Positions 8,303 through 19,229 are shown, counted from the stretch's first letter. The stretch is 64,000 nt of DNA from Eshraghiella sp964414835 (GCA_964414835.1 CAYPWY010000007.1:27520-91519), one strand, 5' to 3'. Notes: generated from the sequence alone by a model not told the origin. Program-made: numbers and translations.

Positions 8303-8775
8303 TCCTGCTCCTCACTTGCAACCACATCCATAAGCTCGCCTTCAATATGGTCTATATACAAATCTCCATCAAGATGAGCTAACTCATGACAGATGGCTCT
8401 TGCCATCAGCTCGTCACCCTCAATAATGTACTCCTTCATATCCGCATCATATGCCTTGGCTTTAACATGCATAGGTCTTGTGACAATACCTGCCTTGCCC
8501 GGAACGCTAAGGCATCCCTCCTGTCCCGTCTGGCTTCCTGATGTTTCAAGAATCTGAGGGTTTATCATAACAACAGGTCCGTCACCTATATCAATCACTA
8601 CTATTCTTTTCAAGATACCTACCTGCGGCGCTGCAAGACCCACTCCATCAGCATTGTACATCGTATCAAGCATATCGCCTATAAGCTCCTTGGTTCTTGC
8701 GTCAACCTGGCTTACATTCTTGCATACCTTACGTAAAATAGGGTCTCCTTCAACTCTTATATTTCTTAATGCCAT
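8299..8775 (-). CDS. def: Peptide deformylase
   Basis: 158-residue metalloenzyme that removes the N-formyl group from nascent proteins. All three motifs are present: GVGLAAPQ, EGCLSVPG and HELAHLDG (HExxH). The start MALRNIRVEGDPIL is chosen for a GGAGGAG site 5 bases upstream; the frame remains open further upstream without conserved sequence. Coupled to fmt by an ATGA overlap. Confidence 0.96.
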   Translation of the reverse strand: MALRNIRVEGDPILRKVCKNVSQVDARTKELIGDMLDTMYNADGVGLAAPQVGILKRIVVIDIGDGPVVMINPQILETSGSQTGQEGCLSVPGKAGIVTRPMHVKAKAYDADMKEYIIEGDELMARAICHELAHLDGDLYIDHIEGELMDVVASEEQE

Positions 8776-8791
8776 ATTCTCCTCCTTCAAA

Positions 8792-11005
8792 CTATCGAAA
8801 ATCAAACATAACACGGCAGTCCTTGAACTGTTCCTCATTATCTTTCAGGTAGCTTTCTATTTTATCTTTTATATGTGTCAGCTTTGTGTATTCTTTACAT
8901 TTATAATAAATCATCCTGTAATAAATGTCATTAATTTTATAAATCGCCGCATCTGCCGGTCCTATAATCTTTATACCGGATGCTTTTGCTTCATCATCAG
9001 ATGTCAAATCCCGCAGCTTACGTGACAATGCAATAGTTTCTGCTTCACTGGCTCCTGCTGTTTTGACGGACAGCATATGATTGGCAGGCGGATAATCCAT
9101 AAGCTCCCTGTATCCCATCTCTTCTTCATAGAATGACTCATAATCCTGCGTGGCAGCGTGAACTATACTGTAATGCTCCGGGTCATATGTCTGTATCACA
9201 ACATTGCCGGGGTTTTCTCCTCTTCCTGCTCTTCCTGCCGCCTGTGTCAGCAGTTCAAAAGTGACTTCCGCCGCCCTGTAATCAGGGCTGTGAAGCGATG
9301 TATCTGCAAGAAGTATTCCAACAAGGGTAACATTGCCGAAATCATGTCCCTTAACAATCATCTGGGTTCCTATAAGTATATCGGCATCATGGTTGGAAAA
9401 TTTCTCCAATATCGCCCTATGCCCTTCTTTGCCTTTGGTAGTGTCCAAATCCATTCTCAACACTCTTGCATTGGGAAAATGCTTAAGAGTGTCCTCCTCG
9501 ACTTTCTCCGTTCCGGCCTTGAACGTACCTATATGTTTGGAACCGCATTGGGGGCATATGGAAGTAAATACCGTTTCATAACCGCAATAATGGCACACAA
9601 GCCTGTTTCTGCCATGCTGTGTAAGTGAAACATCACAATGAGGACATTGTATCACATTGCCGCAGTCCCTGCAATTAATAAAGCCCTGATAACCTCTCCT
9701 GTTGAGGAAAAGCATAATCTGTTCTTTCCTGTCAAGCCGGTCTTTTATCAGCTCTTTAAGTCTGTCACTGAACATTGAGCGGTTTCCCTTTTTCATTTCA
9801 TTGCGCAAATCTACCACGTCAACATGGGGCATGGTTCCTGCACCTGCTCTCCTGTCAAGCCGGTACAGCTTGTATATTCCATTCATACATCTGTTGTATG
9901 CTTCAAGTGATGGCGTTGCCGAACCGAGTATTACCTTGGCATTGGTCATCCGGGCAAGCTCAATGGCGGTCTCTCTTGCATGGTATCTGGGAACGGACTC
10001 GCTTTGGTAGGCATTCTCATGTTCCTCGTCTATTATTATTGCGCCGAGATTTTTAAAGGGAGTAAAAAGAGCTGAGCGGGGGCCAATCATTATTTTAAGC
10101 CTTCCCTCCTCTGCCATTTTAAAACGGTCATATTTTTCACCTTTGGATAATCTGGAATTGATTACCGACACAATGCTTCCGAATCGCATGTAGAAACGCA
10201 TTATGGTCTGATATGTCAGTGAAATCTCAGGAATGAGAACGATAACCTGACGCCCCTGTTCCAGAATATGGTGTATTACCTCCATATACACCTCTGTTTT
10301 GCCGCTTCCCGTAACTCCTTTTATGAGGCAGGTGCTCATATCGCCGCTGTCATAATCGGAAATAATGCTGTTGATTACGGACATTTGTTCTTCATTAAGT
10401 TCTATATGCTTCTGCTGTTTTGCACTTATATTAATTGAATTGCGAAATACCGTTATCTCCTCTATATCAATAAGTCCTGCCTGATTAAGCGCCCTTATTG
10501 AAGCCGGTGAAACATTCAGCTTATCAACCAGAAGAGAATACTCTGTGACGGGATTTTCCGATAATGCATGAAGTATTCTGGACTGGGCTTTTTTCCTTCT
10601 GCCGTATTCATCTGCCAAAAGCTTCGCCTCTTCAGGTGATGTCAAAAGCCGTACTGTCTTTCTGTTTTCCTGACGCACTTTTTCCTTGACGGGAATTACC
10701 GTTTTAAGTGCCTGATTTATTGTTGAGCCATAGCTGGTCTTCATCCAGTAAGCCAGCTTTATCATTCTCTCGTCAATGGCAAGACTGTCCGGCACTACAT
10801 CCTCAATATCTCGTATTCTTTCAGGCTCAATCTCAGGAGTATGGCTGAACTCAACCACATAACCTGTTCTGCGGCTGTTTCCAAAAGGGATATTCACCTT
10901 ACTGCCGATAGCCACCGCATCCGCAAGACTGTCAGGTATACTGTACTGAAAGGTTTTATCAAGTTTTTCATGGGAAATGTCAACTATGACACCGGCATAT
11001 TTCAT
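8792..11005 (-). CDS. priA: Primosomal replication restart helicase
   Basis: 737-residue superfamily 2 DNA helicase that reloads the replisome at stalled forks. An N-terminal DNA 3'-end-binding domain leads to Walker A GVTGSGKTEV, DEEH, GSATPS, and then eight Cys in four CxxC pairs binding two zinc ions (CRDCGNVIQCPHC, VCHYCGY, ICPQCGS). The helicase C-terminal part follows with QAAGRAGRG. Spacing to def is about 16 bases. Confidence 0.96.
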   Translation of the reverse strand: MKYAGVIVDISHEKLDKTFQYSIPDSLADAVAIGSKVNIPFGNSRRTGYVVEFSHTPEIEPERIRDIEDVVPDSLAIDERMIKLAYWMKTSYGSTINQALKTVIPVKEKVRQENRKTVRLLTSPEEAKLLADEYGRRKKAQSRILHALSENPVTEYSLLVDKLNVSPASIRALNQAGLIDIEEITVFRNSINISAKQQKHIELNEEQMSVINSIISDYDSGDMSTCLIKGVTGSGKTEVYMEVIHHILEQGRQVIVLIPEISLTYQTIMRFYMRFGSIVSVINSRLSKGEKYDRFKMAEEGRLKIMIGPRSALFTPFKNLGAIIIDEEHENAYQSESVPRYHARETAIELARMTNAKVILGSATPSLEAYNRCMNGIYKLYRLDRRAGAGTMPHVDVVDLRNEMKKGNRSMFSDRLKELIKDRLDRKEQIMLFLNRRGYQGFINCRDCGNVIQCPHCDVSLTQHGRNRLVCHYCGYETVFTSICPQCGSKHIGTFKAGTEKVEEDTLKHFPNARVLRMDLDTTKGKEGHRAILEKFSNHDADILIGTQMIVKGHDFGNVTLVGILLADTSLHSPDYRAAEVTFELLTQAAGRAGRGENPGNVVIQTYDPEHYSIVHAATQDYESFYEEEMGYRELMDYPPANHMLSVKTAGASEAETIALSRKLRDLTSDDEAKASGIKIIGPADAAIYKINDIYYRMIYYKCKEYTKLTHIKDKIESYLKDNEEQFKDCRVMFDFR

Positions 11006-11017
11006 TGGCTGCTCCTG

Positions 11018-12487
11018 TTATTTTATCAGTCCTGCGGCTTTCTCTATCAGCTCGCGGTCGGACATATGGTATTTTACTCCTTTAATTTCCTGATAGTCCT
11101 CGTGGCCTTTACCTGCCACAACTATAATATCTCCCCTCTGTCCATTATCTATGGCGTATTTGACTGCCTCTCCCCTGTCGGCAATTTTAATGTATTTACC
11201 CGATGTTTTCCTGATTCCTGTCTCAATGTCATTCATTATCGCCTCAGGTTCCTCGTTGCGTGGATTATCGCTTGTTATAACTGTAAAATCTGACATCTGT
11301 CCTGATATTTCTCCCATATCAAAACGTCGCTGTGGGGAACGGTTTCCTCCGCAGCCAAAAACAGTGACAATTCTGTTAGGATGATATTCCCTCAGTGTTG
11401 CCAGCAGACTTTTCAGACTCATGGCATTATGGGCGTAATCTATCATCACAATAAAATCATCCGACACCTTGACAGGCTCCACACGTCCTGCCGCCTTTGT
11501 ATTGTAAAGCGCTTTTTCCAAAAGCTCTTTATCTACATTAAAATGCCCTGTAACGGCAATGGCACAAAGTGAATTGTACACCGAAAATTCTCCCGGAAGA
11601 GTAAGCTCCACATGCATATTCTGTCTGCCCTTTACATCATATGAGGTGGTTATGTGACCGCTGTCGTGGGAGTAAACTATATTATCTGCGTATATTGATG
11701 CTGCGGAGCTTAAACCATAGGTTTCAAGCTCACAGGTATGGCCTTCAAGCACCATATCCGCATGTTCATTGTCTATATTCACAATTCCTGTTTTACATTG
11801 TCTGAACAATCGTCCCTTGCAGGCTGCATAATCCTCAAAGGAGCTGTGCTCATTGGGACCTATATGGTCCGGTTCAAGATTTGTCAGCACTCCTATATCA
11901 AAAATAATTCCTGCGGTTCTGTGAAGCATAAGCGCCTGCGAAGACACTTCCATAACAACACATTTGCATCCCGCTTTTACCATTCTGTCAAAATATTCCT
12001 GAACCTTGTAGGATTCCGGCGTGGTATTAACAGAAGGAATATGTTCATCACCGATAATATTCTCCACAGTGCCAATAAGTCCGGTTTTGATATTACATGC
12101 CTCAAGTATATCACGTACCATAAACGTGGTTGTTGTTTTGCCTTTAGTACCTGTTATTCCTATGGTAAAAAGCTTTTCCGCCGGATAATCAAAAAATGCG
12201 GCTGACATATAGGCAAGTGCCAGCCTTGTGTCGGCAGTTTTGACTACGGTAACACCGGTAAGCGCATCTGTTATGTCAATATCACGCTCTATGATAATTG
12301 CGGCAGCGCCTTTTTGAACCACATCATCAATGAATGTATGACCATCAACAACCGCCCCGCTTATGCAAACAAACACATCCCCCTTTGATACTTTTCGTGA
12401 GTCATATTGGAGATTGTTAACCTCTATACCGCGCTCGCCATTGATTAAATCATAATTTAATTTTTGTAATAATTTGTCAAGAACCAT
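11018..12487 (-). CDS. murE: UDP-MurNAc-tripeptide ligase, meso-DAP type
   Basis: 489 residues. ATP-dependent Mur ligase adding the third amino acid to the peptidoglycan stem peptide. ATP motif GITGTKGKTTT, then EVSSQAL and the substrate motif DNPR in TSDNPRNEEPE, which points to meso-diaminopimelate rather than lysine. The start at 12487 is used because the upstream Met codon overlaps the AAAGG ribosome site. Located between folD and priA; murF is two genes upstream. Confidence 0.95.
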   Translation of the reverse strand: MVLDKLLQKLNYDLINGERGIEVNNLQYDSRKVSKGDVFVCISGAVVDGHTFIDDVVQKGAAAIIIERDIDITDALTGVTVVKTADTRLALAYMSAAFFDYPAEKLFTIGITGTKGKTTTTFMVRDILEACNIKTGLIGTVENIIGDEHIPSVNTTPESYKVQEYFDRMVKAGCKCVVMEVSSQALMLHRTAGIIFDIGVLTNLEPDHIGPNEHSSFEDYAACKGRLFRQCKTGIVNIDNEHADMVLEGHTCELETYGLSSAASIYADNIVYSHDSGHITTSYDVKGRQNMHVELTLPGEFSVYNSLCAIAVTGHFNVDKELLEKALYNTKAAGRVEPVKVSDDFIVMIDYAHNAMSLKSLLATLREYHPNRIVTVFGCGGNRSPQRRFDMGEISGQMSDFTVITSDNPRNEEPEAIMNDIETGIRKTSGKYIKIADRGEAVKYAIDNGQRGDIIVVAGKGHEDYQEIKGVKYHMSDRELIEKAAGLIK

Positions 12488-12529
12488 ATGTCTGCCTTTC
12501 TGCAATTATATTATAAATACATACAAATG

Positions 12530-13390
12530 CTATTTTTGAATTTCTACCGAATTAACGCAATTACTCATAAGCATTGCAATTGTCATAGGTCCTACGCCAC
12601 CCGGAACAGGTGTTATGGCAGAAGCGGCAGGCAGCACATCATCATAATCCACATCTCCGCAAAGTATGCTCTTCCCGCTTTCACTTGTTCCCAGTCTGTG
12701 TATTCCCACATCTATAATTACTGCGCCTTCCTTTACATATTCCCTTGTAATAAACTTCGGCTTGCCGATTGCCACCACAAGAATATCCGCTCGCTTTGTG
12801 ACCGCCTTTAAATCCGATGTCTTTGAATGGCAGATTGTTACGGTTCCGTTCTCTCTCAGCAGCAGCAGCGCCATAGGCTTTCCTACAATATTACTCCTGC
12901 CTACCACTACACATTCCTTACCTGTTATATCAATTCCGCTTCTCTTAATCAGTTCAATAATTCCGGCAGGCGTACATGACACAAATCCTTTCTGTCCTAT
13001 GCTCAAAGCTCCTACGCTCTCAGGATGGAAGCCGTCAACATCCTTAAGCGGGTCAATAGCTTTGATAACCTTATCCTCATCTATATGCGCAGGAAGCGGA
13101 AGCTGTACAAGGATTCCGTTCACATCGGTTCTGGCATTCAGCTCCTTAATCAAATCAAGAAGCTCCGACTCTGTTGTTTCCTCAGGAAGCTCATATGCAA
13201 GCGAATCTATTCCGACATATGCGCAGGCTTTTTTCTTGTTGCCTACATATACACTTGATGCAGGGTCTGCACCTACCTGAATGACCGCAAGACATATGTT
13301 TATGCCCTTTGACTTATATTCTGCCACTCGTTCCTTTAACTCATCCTTAATCTGTGTTGAAATTAATTTACCGTCAATTATCTGTGCCAT
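12530..13390 (-). CDS. folD: Bifunctional methylene-THF dehydrogenase/cyclohydrolase
   Basis: 286 residues; interconverts 5,10-methylene-THF and 10-formyl-THF in two steps. Signatures: VYVGNKKKACAYVGI with the catalytic Lys, GILVQLPLPAHID, the Rossmann part VVGRSNIVGKPMALLLL and the C-terminal PVPGGVGPMTIAML. GGAGAG precedes the ATG. With fhs nearby it forms a one-carbon folate module. Confidence 0.96.
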   Translation of the reverse strand: MAQIIDGKLISTQIKDELKERVAEYKSKGINICLAVIQVGADPASSVYVGNKKKACAYVGIDSLAYELPEETTESELLDLIKELNARTDVNGILVQLPLPAHIDEDKVIKAIDPLKDVDGFHPESVGALSIGQKGFVSCTPAGIIELIKRSGIDITGKECVVVGRSNIVGKPMALLLLRENGTVTICHSKTSDLKAVTKRADILVVAIGKPKFITREYVKEGAVIIDVGIHRLGTSESGKSILCGDVDYDDVLPAASAITPVPGGVGPMTIAMLMSNCVNSVEIQK

Positions 13391-13402
13391 ATGCTCTCTC
13401 CT

Positions 13403-14773
13403 TTAACACTGTCCGCCGCAAAGCGCCTTTACGCACTCATTAAGCTTCATACCTCTTGAACCCTTGAAAAGAACTGTATCCCCGGCATCAAGTTCATTTT
13501 TGAGATATTCATCAATCTGCTGCCTGTTTTCAAAATGCTTTATCTTTATATCTGTATTGGAAGCCGCTCCTGTACCGATATTCAATGCCAATTCTCCGTA
13601 AGTAATCAATTCATCAACATTGTTCTGTGCAATAAATTCTCCCACCTGAAAATGATATTCCGGCGAATCCGTTCCAAGCTCCAGCATGTCAGCCAAAACA
13701 GCTATTTTACGTTTCCTTCCGACGGAACAAAGCACATCTATGCCTGCTTTCATGGAATCGGGACTTGCATTGTAGGAATCGTCTATAATCGTGATACCGT
13801 TATGCCGTATTATCTCCTGCCTCATTGCCACGCCGCCGTATCCAGCCAACGCATCCGCCGCTGCCTGAGGCTGTATGCCGTATTTTTCCGCCACTGCCAC
13901 TGCCACAAGCGCATTGCGCACATTGTGAAGTCCCGGCACATTAAGCTTTACATGGCATATTTTAACGCCGCTTTTCTCTATATGAAAATCTGCTGCATCG
14001 CCGGATATTATATCAACGGCACGATAGTCGTTGTTTTCATCCAATCCGAACAACACAACCTGTGACTTAAGCTCGGACATATGCTTAAGAAGAATATTGT
14101 CATCTCCATTTAAAAATACAACGCCTCCATCCACAAGAGCATCAGCTATGTGAAATTTTTCTGCGCATATACCGTCCTGAGTTCCCAACTGCTCTATATG
14201 TGATACCCCGATATTGGTCACAATGGCACAGTCAAGGTCCACAAGCTCAGCAAGTCTCATCATCTCACCGGGCATACTCATTCCCATCTCAATAACGGCA
14301 ATTTCATCATCATATGTCATCTTTGAAAGCGTATTAGGCACACCTATCTGGCTGTTATTATTGCCCGATGTCTTAAACACCCTGAAGCCTGCTGACAATG
14401 CACATGCTACCATCTCCTTTGTGGTTGTTTTACCTACACTTCCGGTTATTCCCACCTTAGGTATGTTCATTCTTCTGCCGTAACACTTACCTATCTCCTG
14501 CATGGCAATTACCGTATTATCGACTTTTATACATGGCACCGCCGCTTCAAATGAGTCATGCTCACTTGTAAGCACAGCCGCAGCTCCTGCCTCTATTGCC
14601 CCTTCAATGAATTTATGGGCGTCAACCCTTTCACCTATAATTGGTACAAAAAGACAGTTTGTTCCTATTTCTTTGGAATTAGTGCTTATAGTTTCAATGT
14701 GTACCGTATCATCGCCGCAAAGCAGTCTTCCCTTTGTGGCTTCAAGAATATCTTTTACATAAAAATTCTGCAT
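13403..14773 (-). CDS. murF: UDP-MurNAc-tripeptide D-Ala-D-Ala ligase
   Basis: 456 residues; adds D-Ala-D-Ala to complete the UDP-MurNAc-pentapeptide. Mur-ligase ATP motif GITGSVGKTTTKEM, then AVIEMGMSMPGEM and DDSYNASPDSMKAG. The start at MQNFYVKDI has GGGAG 7 bases upstream; a slightly longer in-frame start lacks a good site. Follows fhs on the same strand. Confidence 0.95.
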   Translation of the reverse strand: MQNFYVKDILEATKGRLLCGDDTVHIETISTNSKEIGTNCLFVPIIGERVDAHKFIEGAIEAGAAAVLTSEHDSFEAAVPCIKVDNTVIAMQEIGKCYGRRMNIPKVGITGSVGKTTTKEMVACALSAGFRVFKTSGNNNSQIGVPNTLSKMTYDDEIAVIEMGMSMPGEMMRLAELVDLDCAIVTNIGVSHIEQLGTQDGICAEKFHIADALVDGGVVFLNGDDNILLKHMSELKSQVVLFGLDENNDYRAVDIISGDAADFHIEKSGVKICHVKLNVPGLHNVRNALVAVAVAEKYGIQPQAAADALAGYGGVAMRQEIIRHNGITIIDDSYNASPDSMKAGIDVLCSVGRKRKIAVLADMLELGTDSPEYHFQVGEFIAQNNVDELITYGELALNIGTGAASNTDIKIKHFENRQQIDEYLKNELDAGDTVLFKGSRGMKLNECVKALCGGQC

Positions 14774-14810
14774 TATATCTCCCACGCTATCCGCTATTTA
14801 TAATTTATAT

Positions 14811-16487
14811 TTAAAAAAGACCTGCTATTCTGCCTGTTTCCTCATCAACATCAACCCGCTCCGCCGCAGGTGATTTAGGAAGCCCCGGCATTGTCATTAT
14901 TGTTCCCGTAACAGCCACTACAAAGCCTGCTCCAGCATTTACATACACCTCACGGACATTGATTTTGAAGCCCTCCGGTCTTCCAAGCCTGTTCTGGTCA
15001 TCCGACAGGGAATATTGTGTTTTGGCCATGCATACAGGAAGACTGCCAAATCCCATCTGCTGAAGCTTACTGAGCATCTTTTCGGCTGAAGGTGCAAAGC
15101 TTACACCGTCTGCACCATATATTTTGGTTGCTATGGCATTTATTTTATCCTTAAGGGACATATCATCATCATATGTAAGGGTAAACGGCTTTTTCTCTTT
15201 ATCTATCGATTTAAGAACCTTCTCGGCAAGCTCCCTGCCGCCTTCTCCGCCTTCCGCCCAAACATCGGCAATGGCAAACTCACATCCAAGAGACTCCACA
15301 TGCTCCTTAATGAATCTGTGTTCCGCTTCCGTATCTGTTATAAAAGAATTAAGAGTGACAACAACATTCACGCCAAAGCCCTGCATATTCTCTATGTGCT
15401 TATCAAGATTGGCTATACCTTTTCTAAGCGCATCAACATTCTCTGTGCCAAGCTCATCCTTAGGGATTCCGCCATTGTATTTAAGTGCTCTTACAGTGGC
15501 TACGATTACGATTGTATCAGGCACAAGACCTGCCTTACGGCACTTGATGTCCAGAAATTTCTCCGCCCCAAGGTCTGCGCCGAATCCTGCCTCCGTCACT
15601 ACATAGTCCGCCAGCTTCAGTGCCATCTTGGTAGCACGAACACTGTTACAGCCATGTGCAATATTGGCAAATGGTCCTCCATGAACTATTGCCGGAGTAT
15701 TTTCAAGGGTCTGAATAATATTAGGCTTAATTGCATCCTTCAAAAGTGCCGCCATAGCTCCTGTTGCCTTAAGGTCGCCTGCCGTAACAGGCTCTCCTGA
15801 ATAATTGTATGCAACTATTATATCGGAAAGACGCTTTTTCAAATCCGCCATATTATTAGCAAGACAAAGTATCGCCATTATTTCGGATGCCACAGTTATT
15901 ACAAAATGGTCCTCCCTGACAAATCCGTCCGCTTTGGTTCCTAAACCTACAACTACGTTGCGGAGCACTCTGTCGTTCATATCCACACATCTTTTCCAGA
16001 CTATCTGTCTGGTATCGATTCCAAGTGCATTTCCCTGCTGAATATGATTGTCAAGCATGGCAGCCAAAAGATTATTGGCACTTGTTATGGCATGGAAGTC
16101 ACCTGTAAAATGCAGATTCAAATCCTCCATGGGAACTACCTGTGAATAACCGCCTCCTGCTGCACCTCCCTTTACCCCAAAGCAAGGTCCCAATGAAGGT
16201 TCCCTAAGCGCAACAATAGCATTCTTTCCAAGCTTATTCAGTGCTTGTGTAAGACCAATGCTGACTGTGGTTTTTCCCTCGCCGGCAGGGGTGGGATTAA
16301 TAGCCGTCACCAGTATAAGCTTTCCGTCGGGATTACCGGCAATACGCTGCTCCAGCTGGTCGGAAAGCTTCGCCTTATACTTCCCGTAAAACTCAAGTTC
16401 CTCTTCCTTTATTCCTGCCTTTGCAGCAACATCTTTTATGTTCTCCAATTTTGCTTCCTGTGCGATTTCTATATCCGACTTACTCAT
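14811..16487 (-). CDS. fhs: Formate-tetrahydrofolate ligase
   Basis: 558 residues, the standard length. ATP-dependent activation of formate to 10-formyl-THF. Visible signatures: TPAGEGKTTVSIGL nucleotide loop, REPSLGPCFGVKGGAAGGGYSQV and LHFTGDFHAIT. In acetogenic and many non-acetogenic Clostridia it feeds purine, fMet and C1 metabolism. No folate riboswitch was seen in the 38-base gap upstream. Confidence 0.97.
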   Translation of the reverse strand: MSKSDIEIAQEAKLENIKDVAAKAGIKEEELEFYGKYKAKLSDQLEQRIAGNPDGKLILVTAINPTPAGEGKTTVSIGLTQALNKLGKNAIVALREPSLGPCFGVKGGAAGGGYSQVVPMEDLNLHFTGDFHAITSANNLLAAMLDNHIQQGNALGIDTRQIVWKRCVDMNDRVLRNVVVGLGTKADGFVREDHFVITVASEIMAILCLANNMADLKKRLSDIIVAYNYSGEPVTAGDLKATGAMAALLKDAIKPNIIQTLENTPAIVHGGPFANIAHGCNSVRATKMALKLADYVVTEAGFGADLGAEKFLDIKCRKAGLVPDTIVIVATVRALKYNGGIPKDELGTENVDALRKGIANLDKHIENMQGFGVNVVVTLNSFITDTEAEHRFIKEHVESLGCEFAIADVWAEGGEGGRELAEKVLKSIDKEKKPFTLTYDDDMSLKDKINAIATKIYGADGVSFAPSAEKMLSKLQQMGFGSLPVCMAKTQYSLSDDQNRLGRPEGFKINVREVYVNAGAGFVVAVTGTIMTMPGLPKSPAAERVDVDEETGRIAGLF

Positions 16488-16525
16488 ATAACATCCTTTC
16501 TGCCAGTCTTTTTTGATGGCATATA

Positions 16526-19216
16526 CTAATTATTTTTCAAATATTCATCAAATTCTTCCATGGTCATAAGAACCTTACGAGGTTTTGTACCCTCCTCAGG
16601 TCCCACAACTCCCGCTTCACAAAGCTGGTCCATAATTCTGGCCGCCCTGTTAAAACCTATTTTGTACACTCTCTGAAGCATTCCTATGGAAGCACGCTCT
16701 TTTTCAATTATGAATTTTCCTGCCTCTGCAAAATACTGGTCTTTGTCGCCGCCAAAAGTCTGGCTTTCTGCAAACCCCGGATTGCTTATAATTTGGGAAA
16801 CATTCTCATTATATTCAACTGTCTCACTGTGTTCCTTAAGAAATTCAACTACCGCCGAAACCTCCTCATCGGACACAAATGCGCCCTGAACTCTTGCAGG
16901 CTTCTGATAGCCCTGCGGATAAAACAGCATATCACCTTTACCCAGCAGCTTTTCCGCACCGTTCATATCAATTATTGTTCTTGAATCTACTCCGGAAGAC
17001 ACCGAAAAAGCAATACGTGACGGTACATTTGCCTTGATAAGTCCCGTAATTACGTTAACACTCGGTCTCTGTGTGGCAATAACAAGATGTATACCTGCCG
17101 CTCTGGCAAGCTGTGCCAGACGGACGATGGCATCCTCAACCTCGTTGGAGGCTACCATCATAAGGTCAGCAAGCTCATCTATGATAATTACTACCTGCGG
17201 AAGCTTAACAGGCTTATTTTCATCATCTATATCATTAATACTGTCTATTTTTTCATTATATCCCTTGATGTCTCTGACACCAACCTGTGCAAATTTCTGA
17301 TACCTGTCAGTCATCTCAGCAACGGCCCAGTTAAGTGCTCCTGCCGCTTTTTTCGGATCCGTGACAACCGGTATCATAAGATGAGGTATGCCATTGTATA
17401 CACTCAGCTCAACCACCTTCGGGTCCACCATTATAAGCTTAACGTCATCAGGATGTGACTTATATAAAATACTCATAATAATGGTATTGATACATACCGA
17501 TTTACCGGAACCCGTCGCACCGGCTATAAGAAGATGGGGCATTTTGGCTATGTCCGCAAGTACTGTTTTTCCCGCAATATCCTTACCAGCGACAAACGCT
17601 ATTGCCGATGGGTGATTTTTAAAGTCAGTACCGGATAAAAGGTCCCCAAGCAGCACGCCCGACGTCTCTTTGTTAGGAACCTCTATTCCTACTGCCGCCT
17701 TACCCGGAATCGGTGCTTCTATTCGTATGTCTGCCGCTGCCAGATTCAGCTTGATATCATCTGCCAATGATACTATTTTACTTACCTTGACACCCTGCTC
17801 AGGCTGTATCTCATATCTGGTAACCGCAGGTCCGCAGCTTACATCAGTCACAGTTACCTTAACGCCAAAGTTTGCCAACGTCTGCTGAAGCTTCATTGCC
17901 GTTGTTTTAAGCTCATTGCTGTCAGTGCCCTGACCTTTGCTGCTTCCACGCTTAAGAAGTTTAATCGGAGGAAATACATATTTACGGCGTTTTACGGCAG
18001 GCTTAGGTACTGTTATGGACTGTTGCTGTGAAATATCCTTGCCCGAATTTTTGTCTTGTGATTTTTCTGCAGCTTGGGACTGTACGGATTTTTCCTGCTG
18101 ACTGTTCCCGGTGCCTATATCAACATATTCCTCGTAGGTATCCTGCTTCTCTTCAACATCTGCTGCGGACTCAAAAGGAAGATACTCCTCCTCTCCCTGA
18201 AAAGAATCCAAAGGGCTGCTCTGCTCCTCAGCATAATGGCTGGTGACAAAGTCTTCTATTTCAGGAAGCTCATCATAACCGCTGCTCTTAACATCAAGAA
18301 TATTGTCTTCAAATATTGAAGTATCAGGTGCCGGTTCAAAATTGAATACCTGTTCTCTATTTTTCCTTGACTTTCCTGAAGGCTTAATCTGATGTATTTC
18401 CTCAGCCGGTACGGTGTCCCTGATTTCCGTATCAAATGTAACCCCGTAAACCTTTTTTGAGGCTCTGGTAAGCTCAACCTTTTCCCTTGGTTCGTTCTTA
18501 ATTGTAACCTTCTTATGCCCATCCTGTTCCCGCTGATGCTGACGATATTGCTGCATATCGTATCGTGCAGTATTGTATACTTTTTTACCGCCCTTTCTGA
18601 TTCCGCCGATAAATGAACGCTCAGAAATCACAACTATACCGATTATTATAAGAACAATGTCAATAATATACGCTCCCACTGTTCCAAACCATGTGACAAA
18701 CAGCTTACATATTGAGCCTCCGAAAAATCCCCCGCCGTTCTTATTAACAGAACACTCCGTATAATACTGTGAAAATTTCCATTCTCCGGCATGTGCTCCG
18801 CTTATCAGCTGGACTAATGTACATATAAGTATCATTACAACAACTCCGGCTATAAGTTTAATCCTTGCCACTGAGTTATTGCGGTTGGATATCATAAATA
18901 TCACACCGCCGCAGAGAAGTATGGGAAATATGTAGGCTATAATCCCGAACAGGCCAAAGAAAAACGAACTTATTGCAGCCCCAACCATTCCGCCCACACC
19001 AAAGTTGGCTATAAAAAATATTATTGAAAGTGCCAATATTATAAGAACAGCAGCCTCTCTTGCTATTCCCTTATCCTTGCTGCGGACACTTTTGACCTGT
19101 TTTTGCTTTGCAGTGCTTCCTGTTCTCGCAGAATTTGTTCTATTTCTGACAGAAGAAGCCTTGCCCGGTGTCTTTTTTAAAGACGAATTTCTTGTCTTAT
19201 TATTACTGGCAGCCAT
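16526..19216 (-). CDS. ftsK: FtsK/SpoIIIE DNA translocase
   Basis: 896 residues. N-terminal basic tail, four transmembrane helices (about residues 50-200), a long charged linker, then the RecA-like motor with Walker A GATGSGKSV, a DELADLMMV Walker B and ATQRPSVNVITG. The C-terminal gamma winged helix (ASIGMLQRVYKIGFNRAARIMDQL) reads chromosome polarity. It pumps DNA through the closing septum at division or sporulation. tepA and uppP lie upstream, as commonly seen for spoIIIE-type loci. Confidence 0.95.
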   Translation of the reverse strand: MAASNNKTRNSSLKKTPGKASSVRNRTNSARTGSTAKQKQVKSVRSKDKGIAREAAVLIILALSIIFFIANFGVGGMVGAAISSFFFGLFGIIAYIFPILLCGGVIFMISNRNNSVARIKLIAGVVVMILICTLVQLISGAHAGEWKFSQYYTECSVNKNGGGFFGGSICKLFVTWFGTVGAYIIDIVLIIIGIVVISERSFIGGIRKGGKKVYNTARYDMQQYRQHQREQDGHKKVTIKNEPREKVELTRASKKVYGVTFDTEIRDTVPAEEIHQIKPSGKSRKNREQVFNFEPAPDTSIFEDNILDVKSSGYDELPEIEDFVTSHYAEEQSSPLDSFQGEEEYLPFESAADVEEKQDTYEEYVDIGTGNSQQEKSVQSQAAEKSQDKNSGKDISQQQSITVPKPAVKRRKYVFPPIKLLKRGSSKGQGTDSNELKTTAMKLQQTLANFGVKVTVTDVSCGPAVTRYEIQPEQGVKVSKIVSLADDIKLNLAAADIRIEAPIPGKAAVGIEVPNKETSGVLLGDLLSGTDFKNHPSAIAFVAGKDIAGKTVLADIAKMPHLLIAGATGSGKSVCINTIIMSILYKSHPDDVKLIMVDPKVVELSVYNGIPHLMIPVVTDPKKAAGALNWAVAEMTDRYQKFAQVGVRDIKGYNEKIDSINDIDDENKPVKLPQVVIIIDELADLMMVASNEVEDAIVRLAQLARAAGIHLVIATQRPSVNVITGLIKANVPSRIAFSVSSGVDSRTIIDMNGAEKLLGKGDMLFYPQGYQKPARVQGAFVSDEEVSAVVEFLKEHSETVEYNENVSQIISNPGFAESQTFGGDKDQYFAEAGKFIIEKERASIGMLQRVYKIGFNRAARIMDQLCEAGVVGPEEGTKPRKVLMTMEEFDEYLKNN

Positions 19217-19229
19217 TGTCAGCCTCCTG